Assembly: GCF_001548675.1 (NCBI RefSeq)
Contig: NZ_CP010834.1
Location: forward strand, 779,501 to 843,500
DNA from: Methanobrevibacter sp. YE315
GTDB lineage: Archaea; Methanobacteriota; Methanobacteria; Methanobacteriales; Methanobacteriaceae
DNA length: 64,000 nucleotides
Direction: 5' to 3'
Made by a program: the position numbers and the translations under genes
Shown: positions 51,201 through 63,200 of the stretch, piece by piece
How the letters are laid out: the number at the start of each line of letters is the position of its first letter
Numbering within the stretch: the first letter of the stretch is position 1
The notes under the pieces: model-generated
Databases searched by the model: none
Told to the model about the DNA's origin: nothing
Seen by the model: the letters and a program-made list of their open reading frames with translations, nothing else

Positions 51201-54200
51201 GATGCTTTGCCTGTTTGCTATGGTGATTTGGCTTGTATTTTATATACTAGTGGTACTACTGGAGTTCCTAAAGGTGTTAAAATTACAAGGAAATCTGTAT
51301 TGAACCTGTCAGAGTTCTATATCCGAAAATATGGTCTTGGTGAAGATGATGTGTATGCATTGTTCGCTTCCATTGGATTTGATGTGGCAATGAAAGCGAT
51401 ATTCCCAACAATCTGTGCTGGAGCATGTTTAAGTGTAATTCCTGGTGATATCAAACTGGATATGAACGCAATGAATGAATACTTCATTAAGCAGGGCGTA
51501 ACACACACGGAAATATCAACACAAGTAGCCAAACTCTTCATAAGCCAAGTTGACGAAACTTCATTGAAAGTTTTAACCACTGGTGGAGAAAAGATGGGTG
51601 AAAGTGAAATTGACGTGGAATATCGTTTCGTAGATTCATATGGTCCGACAGAAGCATGTGTTGATGTAACCAGTATTGATCTGGATGAGAGAATCGATTC
51701 GTCATCTATCGGTTTCCTGCTTGACAACATCAAGGCTTATGTATTGGATGATGAGTTCAGACGTGTTCCTGTTGGTGCAGTTGGTGAATTGTATTTGGCA
51801 GGTAATCAAATAGCAGACGGATACTTGAACCGTGATGAAGAAACAGTGAAAGCTTTCCTTGAAAATCCATTTGATGAAGGAGAGGACTATAGGGTGATGT
51901 ACAGGACAGGAGATATTGTAAGGGTTCTGGCAGATGGTTCTTTAGGTATTGTTGGTCGTCGTGACAGTCAGGTTAAAATCAGGGGAAATCGTGTGGAGTT
52001 ATCTGAAATTGAAGCGGTTATACGTGAAATGGACTTCATTGAGGATTTGACTGTTCAAACAGTTAAAAATGGTACTAACAATGAATTGGTTGCTTATGTT
52101 GTTGTATCTGATGAATTTGATGGTGATGGCCTTAAAAAGGAAATTTCTGCTTATGTTGGTGAACGTAAGCCTGAATATATGGTTCCGTCATTTGTTATTG
52201 AATTGGATGAGATTCCATTGAATGTAAATGGTAAGGTGGACAAACATGCGCTGCCTGAAGTCGATGTTAAAGAATTGCAAGTGGAGTATGTTGCTCCTAC
52301 AAATGAGATTGAAAGGATAATTGTTGAGGCATTTGAGCTTGTATTTGACCAAGAAACTGTTAGTTTGTATGATGATTTTAATCGTCTTGGTGGTGATTCA
52401 ATTAAATCCATAAGGCTTATTTCATTGCTTCAAAAAGAGGGTATTAATTGTGCTGCTAAGGATATTTTAGATTATAAGACTCCATATGCTATTGCTCAAA
52501 TTATTGAGGATAAGGTGCAAGTTTCTTATGATGCTGTTGAAGGTCCTGTTGATTTATTACCTATTCAGAGTTATTTCTTTGATAAAGTCCATAAGAATGA
52601 TTATACTCAGTCTTTTATTGTTAAATCTCTTGTTGATTTGGATGTTGGTATTTTGCAAAGTGCGTGGGATGAGTTATCTAATCTTCATGATATGTTGAGG
52701 GTAAGTTACAGTCTTGAAGATGGTGTTCCTATTCAGGAGGTCCTGCCATTGAATACCCGGGTATGTGAGATTAGGGAATTTGTTGTTGATGGTGATTTAG
52801 ATCAGAATATTGCTGAAATTCATGAAAATGCCGTTAATTCACTTGATATTTATAATAATAGGATGATGGATATTAGTTTGGTGAGACATGATGGTGAGTC
52901 TTATGTTATTTTTGTTCTACATCATTTGATTGTTGACGGTGTAAGCTGGAGCATTATATTGGATGATTTAACTCATATATACAATAATCTGGTTTCGGGT
53001 AATGAAATTGATATTTTAAGGCCTTATCCGTATAAAAATTGGGTTGAAGATGTCAAAGGTTTATTGGATGATATTTCTGTTGAAGAACGTGAGTATTGGA
53101 TGGAAATTAATAATCAATTGGATGATTTGGATATTAAAGGTAAATCTAGACCTTTCATCTTTAATATTGAAAATGCTGTGTATGATGTTGATAATATTTT
53201 GATGTTGTCTGAAGAGGAATATCTTGCATTGGCCATTGCACGTGCATATAAAAAGACTTATGATAGGGATATAATTTTCAATCGTGAATCTTATGGTCGT
53301 GAAGAGACTTTGGCTGATGTTAACAGAACAGTTGGATGGTTCACTTCAGAATATCCAGTTATTGTAGATGTTGGTAATGAGTATGATTATGTCTCTTTGA
53401 TGGAGGATGTTTATAAGATTAAGAAAGCATTCAATGAAGTTAAAAAATTAGGTTTAAATTACTCTTCATTGATTTATACTGCTAATGAATTGGAGTTTAA
53501 GCATTGTCCTGTAACTTTCAACTTTTTAAGCGGTGCATTTGAATTCAAAAATGAGTTATTTGAATCATATGCTCCTAAGATATCCTTAGATGATTTAAGT
53601 AAAATGGGGTCTTCTGATGATGATTATTATGGTATTGATTTGAATATTAGGCGTGAAAATGATGATTATATTGTATCTGGTAATTGTGCAGAAGGCACAT
53701 ATATTGATAACGCATTAAATGAGTTTATAAGCAATATTAAATGTGAATTAGAATTTATTGGCGGTTATGGAATTGAAGACGGTATTGTCTGCTGCTTATC
53801 TGAATCCCAATTAGGTATTTATTTGGATGAAAAAGTCAACGATAAAGGTATAGCTTATGCCTCACCAGGTCTTGTTGAATGCAGTTCAGACTGTACTGTT
53901 GAAGATATGAAAAATGCTATCAGGGCTTTAATTGATAAACATCCTATTTTAAAAGGACGTATTGTAAATGGAGATGGTTTCCCTCTTATTGTTTGTGATG
54001 GTGTCCCTGAAATTGAGGAGATTTTTACTGATGATTATGGAAGTCTAATTAAAGCATTTAATTTTGGTGAGTGTCTTTCTTATTTCTATATTAATGATTG
54101 TGAAAAGGTCATATTTTACAATGTTCATCATATTATTGGGGATGCAACTACTGATTCAATAATAGTTGAAGACTTGCTTGCGGCTCTTGAAGGTAAGTTG

Positions 54201-57200
54201 GATGATGAAGTTGATTTAGGATTTGTATATGATAGTACTGATTCATTTAAATCTAAATTTGAACCTATTTATGAATCTGCACATGAATTCTTTAATAACC
54301 TATTTGCAGATATTGATGAAGTAAACACTATTTTGGATGATTTTGATGGTACTTCGGAGAATTTATCTCTTCCTGTTAGAGGTATTCGTGATCGTGTTGA
54401 AGAATTTACTTTTGAAAGGGGCATTACTGTAGGTGCGTTATTGAATTCGATATTTGCATATACATATTCCCGCTTTGTTGGCACTGATAAGGTTTACTAT
54501 ACTTTTACTGAGCATGGTCGTCATGAGGAGTATAACAAGAATGCTCTGGGAATGTTTGTTCGTACAATTCCTCTATTGGTTGACTGTAAGGATGACTCAG
54601 TTGAAAGCTTCTTAAGTTATTTCTCTGATTTGAACTTGAATGCAATGATAAATAGTGTTTATCCATTCAGATTAATCGCAAAGGAGTTTGATTTGAATAA
54701 TGATGTTGGTTTTGAATATAACTTTGATTTAAATGATGTATCTCATGTTAAAGATGAATTAGTCGTTGAACCTGTAGGTGATTTAGTTTCTGACTTTTCA
54801 TGTGTCATTAATGATTTGGATGATGGATATCTTATCAGTTTGGAACATTCGGATAAGTATTCTCATGAAACAGGTGTTCGTTTTGTTGAGGCATATTCTG
54901 AAATTTTAACCCAAATTTTGGATGCTGAAAGACTATCTGATATTGAATATGTTTCCAAATATGATTTGGAGATTTTGGATGATATTAATAAAACTGAACA
55001 TGCTTTGGTGTATGATGATATTTTGGATGCATTCAATAATAATCTTTCAGATAATCCGGATAATGCTCTTGTATCATATGAGGATGATGTATATAGTTAT
55101 GCTGAAGGAGCATTCATTGCTGATAAACTGGCTAAAACTTTAAAGGATATGGATGTTGATGAACAGGATTGTGTTGCTTTCCTTGTTGAACGTTCTGAAC
55201 TCTACATGTTCTGTGTTCTAGGTATTTTGTCTGCGGGTGCGGTTTATGTTCCTTTAGATGATGCTCACCCTGATGATCGTATACGATTCATTTTAGAGGA
55301 TACTAATTCTAAGGTTGTCATTGCCAGTGATGGAACTTATGAACGTGCTAAATTGTTAACTAATGATTCAGTCATCTTAAACATCTCAAATATATTGGGT
55401 GATGATATTGGAACATTGTCTAACTTGCCGATAGTTTATAATGATTTGGGTTGTATCTTATACACTAGTGGTACTACTGGCCTTCCTAAAGGTGTTAAAG
55501 TTCCTAGAACTGCTTTTGTTAATCTGTCTTCGTATTATGTTAGAAATTATGGTTTGACTAGCGACGATGTTTTCGGTCTTTATTCATCAATTGGTTTTGA
55601 TGCGGCTTATAAAGCGATATTTGCAGCAATTTATGCTGGAGCATGTTTGGATGTTATTCCAAATGATGTAAAACTTGATACGGATGCATTGAATAATCAC
55701 TTCATCAAACAGGGCATAAATCATGTTGATATTACCACACAAGTTGCTAAATTATTAATTTCTCAAGTTGATCATATTCCATTGGATGTTTTGTTCACTG
55801 GTGGTGAGAAGTTAGGTGAATTTAATGAAGAGATTGATTGTCGTTTTGTTGATGGTTATGGTCCTACAGAAGCTTATGTTGAGGTTTCAACTGTTGATGT
55901 AGCAGATAGAATTGATTCATCGTCTATTGGTCATCTGGTTGACAATATCAAGGCTTATGTATTGGATGATGAATTCAGGCATGTTCCTGTGGGTGCTGTT
56001 GGTGAACTGTATCTTGCAGGTAATCAGATTGCGGATGGTTACTTGAACCGTGACAAAGAAACTAATAATGCATTCTTGAATAATCCATTTGAAGATGGTG
56101 AAGATTATGGTGTGATGTATCGTACAGGTGATATGGTACGTGTATTGTCTGATGGATCTTTGGGTGTTGTTGGCCGTCGTGACAACCAAGTTAAAATCAG
56201 AGGAAACCGTGTGGAACTATCTGAAATCGAAGAGACCATACGCGAAATGGGATATATCGATGATTTGACTGTTCAAACAGTTAAAAATGGTACTAACAAT
56301 GAATTGGTTGCTTATGTTGTTGTATCTGATGAATTTGATGGTGGTGACCTTAAAGAGGAAATCTTTGATTATGTTGGTGAGCGTAAACCTAAGTATATGA
56401 TTCCTTCATTTGTCGTTGAATTGGATGAAATTCCATTGAATGTAAACGGTAAAGTTGACAAGCGTGCATTGCCTGATGTTGATGTAGACAGTTTACGTGT
56501 GGAGTATGTTGCCCCTACCACTGAAGCTGAAAAATTAATTGTACATGCATTTGAAGAAGTCTTCAATCAGGACAATATTGGTGTTTATGATGATTTCACT
56601 CATCTTGGTGGTGATTCATTAACTGCAATTAAAGTGCTGTCATATCTTGGCGACTATAATATTACTGCGGCGGATATCTTGAGCTTACGCACTCCATTTG
56701 CAATTGCTGAAAGCATTAAAGAAGATACATTGGATTTGGATATTTACACTTTGGAAAGTGGTTGTCCTTTAAATGAGTCTCAATTGAATGTATATTTGGA
56801 TATAGTTGCAAATAATAAATTTGATATCTATCTTATTCCAAGTATTATGGAAATAGGTAATGAATATGATATGGATAGTATATTAAATGCATTGGATGTA
56901 ATATTGGATGTTCATCCGATTTTAGGCATGTGCGTTAGTGATGATAATGATGTTCCTTATTTGGTAAAAGGAGTCAAACCATCTATTGAATTCAAATCCT
57001 ATGCGAACGATGATTATCTCATGGAATTTTTAACAAAACCATTTGAATTATACGATAGTCTGTCCAGGTTCTTGGTTGTTGGAAATGATGAAGGTTATTC
57101 ATTATATTCTGTTTTCCATCATATAATCTTTGATGCATTATCTGATGGAGTATTTAAAAAAGATTTACAAACAATCCTTGATGGTGGCAGTGTAGAAGTT

Positions 57201-60200
57201 GATGATTCATTCTTAAAAGTTTCTGCATTCAGTCAACAAATACAAGAAACAGACGAATATGCTGATGCTAAAAGCTTCTATGATAGAATGCTTGCGGATG
57301 TGGATGAAGTAAGTGGATTATTGAACTGTGTTGGTGGTGATGGTCCTGATGTTATTCTATTGGATTTGGAATTAGATTTAACCCAATTCAAATCATTCTT
57401 AAATAAGTATAATGTTAGTGAAAATGTACTGTTCACCGGCGTGTTTGCTTACACATTATCCAGATTTACCAGCAGTGACAATGTCTTTTTCAATGTTGCT
57501 GAGAATGGGCGTGGCAGATTCAACAATTACAATGCAATAGGAATGTATGTAAACACATTACCAATGTTGGCAGATTGTAAAGACCAAAATGTCTCTGATT
57601 TCATGGAATATATGTCTGATTTGGTATATGATGTAATGAAATATAATTATTATCCGTTCAGATTGCTTGCAAAAGAATATGGTATTGATTCAAGTATTTT
57701 TTTCCAATTCATGCCGGAATGGATAGATAATGATGATACAGACTACAGTGAATTTGAATCTATGCAGGAGGATAGTGAATCTGAAAACATAGAGGAGTTA
57801 ATTAGTGATTTAAGTATTGATATTATTCAAAAAGGCAGGTCTTATTCGATATGTCTTCAATATTCGGATAAATATTCCGGAGATGTGATGAATAGATTTG
57901 CTGAATCTTATAAATCAATATTATCACAAATAATCTGTGTTGATAAGTTAAGTGAAATTAATTATGTTTCAAAATCTGATTTGGAACTTTTAGATACATA
58001 TAATCAAACAGAACATGCTTTAGATTATGAAGATCTTCTGGATGCATTCAATGACAATCTTGCCAAATATCCGGATAGCAATCTTGTATCATATAATGAG
58101 AATGTTTATACTTATGCTGAAGGTGCATTTATTGCTGATAAGCTGGCCAATACATTAAAGGATTTGGGTGTTGAAAAGCAAGATTGTGTCGCATTCCTTG
58201 TGGAGCGTTCAGAGTTATATATGTTCAGTGTTTTAGGAATTTTGTCTGCGGGTGCGGTTTATGTTCCTTTAGATGATGTGTATCCTGATGATCGTATACG
58301 ATTCATTTTAGAGGATACTAGTTCCAAGGTTGTCATTGCCAGTGATGGAACTTATGAACGTGCTAAATTGTTAACTAATGATTCAGTCATCTTAAACATC
58401 TCAGATATATTGGGTGATGATATTGGAACATTGCATAGCTTGCCGATAGCTTATAATGATTTGGCTTGTATCTTATACACCAGCGGTACTACTGGCATTC
58501 CGAAAGGAGTAAAGATAACACGTAAATCAATTGTTAATTATGTGGATTATTATATCAATAAATCTGGCATGAATCACTGTGATGTCTTTGCGTTATATGC
58601 TTCCGTAAGCTTTGATGTAGGTGCTGTAAAAAGTATTTGCGCACCATTTTATTGCGGAGCTTGTCTAACAATTGTTCCACAGGATATTAGATTAGATATT
58701 AAAAAATTAAATGAACATTTCATTAAAAATGGTGTTACACATGCCCATCTCCCTACTCAAATATTTAAATTATTTATTAATGAAATCAAGGATACTTCAT
58801 TGAAAATTTTAGTAACTGGTGGGGAGAAGTTAGGTGAAATTAACCCTTCTGTCAATTATTCAGTAGTTGATTCTTATGGTCCAACAGAATGCTGTGTATC
58901 AGTAACTGCCATTGGAATAAAAGATAAAATAGACATATCATCAATCGGTTATTTATTCAACAATACTAAAGCATATGTTCTTGATAATGAAAACAGGCGT
59001 GTACCTATTGGTGCCGTTGGTGAATTATGCATTTCAGGTAATCAGGTAGCTGATGGTTATTTAAACCGTGATGAGGAAAATGCCAAAGCATTTATTGAAA
59101 ATCCATTCAGTGATGAAGAAGGGTATAAAACTCTGTATCGTACAGGGGATTTGGTAAGGTTGTTGCCTGATGGTTCTTTAGGTATTGTTGGTCGTCGTGA
59201 CAGTCAGGTTAAAATTAGGGGAAATCGTGTGGAGCTATTAGAAATTGAAGCGGTTATACGTGAAATGGACTTCATTGAGGATTTGACTGTTCAAACAGTT
59301 AAAAATGGTACTAACAATGAATTGGTTGCTTATGTTGTTGTATCTGATGAATTCGATGATGATGACCTTAAAGAGCATATATCTGCTTATGTTGGTGAAC
59401 GTAAGCCTGAATATATGGTTCCGTCATTTGTTGTTGAATTGGATGAGATTCCATTGAATGTAAATGGTAAGGTGGACAAACATGCACTGCCTGAAGTCGA
59501 TGTGGACAGTTTGCGTGCGGAGTATGTTGCTCCTACAAATGAAACTGAAAGGATAATTGTTGAGGCATTTGAACTTGTATTTGACCAAGAGGCCGTTAGT
59601 TTGTATGATGATTTTAATCGTCTTGGTGGTGATTCAATTAAATCCATAAGGCTTATTTCATTGCTTCAAAAAGAGGGTATTAATTGTGCTGCTAAGGATA
59701 TTTTAGATTATAAGACTCCATATGCTATTGCTCAAATTATTGAGGATAAGGTGCAAGTTTCTTATGATGCTGTTGAAGGTCCTGTTGATTTATTACCTAT
59801 TCAGAGTTATTTCTTTGATAAAGTCCATAAGAATGATTATACTCAGTCTTTTATTGTTAAATCTCTTGTTGATTTGGATGTTGGTATTTTGCAAAGTGCG
59901 TGGGATGAGTTATCTAATCTTCATGATATGTTGAGGGTAAGTTACAGTCTTGAAGATGGTGTTCCTATTCAGGAGATTCTGCCATTGAATACCCGGGTAT
60001 GTGAGATTAGGGAATTTGTTGTTGATGGTGATTTAGATCAGAATATTGCTGAAATTCATGAAAATGCCGTTAATTCACTTGATATTTATAATAATAGGAT
60101 GATGGATATTAGTTTGGTGAGACATGATGGTGAGTCTTATGTTATTTTTGTTCTACATCATTTGATTGTTGACGGTGTAAGCTGGAGCATTATATTGGAT

Positions 60201-63200
60201 GATTTAACTCATATATACAATAATCTGGTTTTGGGAAATGAAATTGATCTTTTAAGGCCTTATCCATATAAAAATTGGGTTGCAGATGTCAAAGGTTTAT
60301 TGGATGATATTTCTGTTGAAGAACGTGAGTATTGGATGGAAATTAATAATCAATTGGATGATTTGGATATTAAAGGTAAATCTAAACCTTTCATCTTTAA
60401 TATTGAAAATGCTGTGTATGATGTTGATAATATTTTGATGTTGTCTGAAGAGGAATATCTTGCATTGGCCATTGCACGTGCATATAAAAAGACTTATGAT
60501 AGGGATATAATTTTCAATCGTGAATCTTATGGTCGTGAAGAGACTTTGGCTGATGTTAACAGAACAGTTGGATGGTTCACTTCAGAATATCCGGTTATTG
60601 TACATGTTGGTAATGAGTATGATTATGTCTCTTTGATGGAGGATGTTTATAAGATTAAAAAAGCATTCAATGAAGTTAAAAAATTAGGTTTAAATTATTC
60701 TTCATTGATTTATACTGCTAATGAATTGGAGTTTAAGCATTGTCCTGTAACTTTCAACTTCTTAAGTACAGAATTTGAATTCAGAAACGAGTTGTTTGAA
60801 TCATATACTCCTAAAATATCTTTTGAAAATGAAATAGAATTTGAAGCTTCTGATGAAGATTATTATGGTATTGATTTAAATATTACACGTGAAAACGATG
60901 AGTATGTTGTATCTGGTAATTGTGCAGAAGGTACATATATTGATAATGCATTAAATGAGTTTATAAGCAATATTAAATGTGAATTAGAATTTATTGATGG
61001 TTATGGAATTGAAGACGGTATTGTCTGCTGCTTATCTGAATCCCAATTAGGAATTTATTTGGATGAAAAAGTCAACGATAAAGGTATAGCTTATACTTGT
61101 CCGGGTCTTGTTGAATGCAGTTCAGACTGTACTGTTGAAGATATGAAGAATGCGATTTTGACTTTGATTGATAAGCATCCTATTTTAAAAGGTCGTATTG
61201 TTGATAAGGGAGATTTACCATTAATTGTTTGTGATGGTGTCCCTGAAATTGAGGAGATTTTTACTGATGATTATGGAAGTCTAATTAAAGCTTTTAATTT
61301 TGGTGAGTGTCTTTCTTATTTCTATATTAATGATTGTGAAAAGGTCATATTTTACAATGTTCATCATATTATTGGGGATGCAACTACTGATTCAATAATA
61401 GTTGAAGACTTGCTTGCGGCTCTTGAAGGTAAGTTGGATGATGAAGTTGATTTAGGATTTGTATATGATAGTACTGATTCATTTAAATCTAAATTTGAAC
61501 CTATTTATGAATCTGCACATGAATTCTTTAATAACCTATTTGCAGATATTGATGAAGTAAACACTATTTTGGATGATTTTGATGGTACTTCGGAGAATTT
61601 ATCTCTTCCTGTTAGAGGTATTCGTGATCGTGTTGAAGAATTTACTTTTGAAAGGGGCATTACTGTAGGTGCGTTATTGAATTCGATATTTGCATATACA
61701 TATTCCCGCTTTGCAGGTAGTGATAAGGTTTACTATACTTTTACTGAGCATGGTCGTCATGAGGAGTATAACAAGAACGCTCTGGGAATGTTTGTTCGTA
61801 CAATTCCTCTATTGGTTGACTGTAAGGATGACTCAGTTGAAAACTTCTTAAGTTATTTCTCTGATTTGAACTTGAATGCAATGATAAATAGTGTTTATCC
61901 ATTCAGATTAATCGCAAAGGAGTTTGATTTGAATAATGATGTTGGTTTTGAATATAACTTTGATTTAAATGATGTATCTCATGTTAAAGATGAATTAGTC
62001 GTTGAACCTGTAGGGGATTTAGTTTCTGACTTTTCATGTGTCATTAATGATTTGGATGATGGATATCTTATCAGTTTGGAACATTCGGATAAGTATTCTC
62101 ATGAAACAGGTGTTCGTTTTGTTGAGGCATATTCTGAAATTTTAACCCAAATTTTGGATGCTGAAAGACTATCTGATATTGAATATGTTTCCGAATATGA
62201 TTTGGAGATTTTGGATGATATTAATAAAACTGAACATGCTTTGGTGTATGATGATATTTTGGATGCATTTAATGATAATCTTTCAGATAATCCGGATAAT
62301 GCTCTTGTATCATATGAGGATGATGTATATAGTTATGGTGAAGGAGCATTCATTGCTGATAAACTGGCTAAAACTTTAAAGGATATGGATGTTGATGAAC
62401 AGGATTGTGTTGCTTTCCTTGTTGAACGTTCTGAACTCTATATGTTCTGTGTTCTAGGTATTTTGTCTGTGGGTGCGGTTTATGTTCCTTTAGATGATGC
62501 TCACCCTGATGATCGTATACAGTTCATATTGGAGGATACTGCTGTTAAAGTTCTGATTGTAAGTGATGAAACTTATGAACGTGCAGGAATGTTGGTCAAT
62601 GATGGAGTTGTTCTTTTAAATATTTCCGATATGATGAAAGATGATATCGGTACTTTGGATGCTTTGCCTGTTGTTTATGGTGATTTGGCATGTATATTGT
62701 ACACCAGTGGTACTACTGGAATTCCTAAAGGTGTTAAAATTACTAGGAAATCTGTATTGAACCTGTCAGAGTTTTATATCCGAAAATATGGTCTTGGTGA
62801 AGATGATGTTTATGCATTGTTCGCTTCCATCGGATTTGATGTGGCAATGAAAGCCATATTCCCAACAATCTGTGCAGGAGCATGCTTGACTGTAATTCCG
62901 GGAGATATCAAACTAGATATGAACGCAATGAATGAATACTTCATTAAGCAAGGCGTAACACACACGGAAATATCCACACAGGTGGCCAAACTCTTCATAA
63001 GTCAGGTTGATGAAACTTCATTGAAAGTTTTAACAACCGGTGGAGAAAAGCTGGGTGAAAGTGAAATTGATGTGGATTACCGTTTCGTAGATTCATATGG
63101 TCCGACAGAAGCATGTGTGGACGTAACCAGTATTGATTCAGATGACAGAATCAATCCGTCATCTATCGGTTTCCTGCTTGACAACATCAAGGCTTATGTA

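Larger units (their letters stand above)
44697..62450 (+). repeat. 7236-bp tandem repeat within the NRPS gene
   Basis: Blocks starting at about 44701, 51937 and 59173 are near-identical and spaced by exactly 7236 bp (2412 codons). The first pair stays aligned for about 2 kb, and the third copy for about 1.6 kb before diverging near 60763. Copies two and three align closely again at about 53986-55215 and 61222-62450. Each period holds E-C-A-T-C-A-T. Confidence 0.9.

Noticed and set aside
37936-62379. Short plus-strand open frames inside the NRPS (for example at 37936, 45250, 52486, 59722 and 62158)
   Set aside because: All are in another phase of the NRPS frame and recur at 7236-bp spacing only because the DNA repeats. 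They have no ribosome-binding sites and no own domains.
44697-62450. The NRPS repeats as insertion sequences or a mobile element
   Set aside because: The repeated blocks are domain-coding, in frame and lack transposase genes or terminal inverted repeats. Tandem duplication explains them better.
38885-62998. Minus-strand open frames within the NRPS
   Set aside because: These are antisense shadows of conserved A- and carrier-domain sequence, which is why several are near copies of each other.
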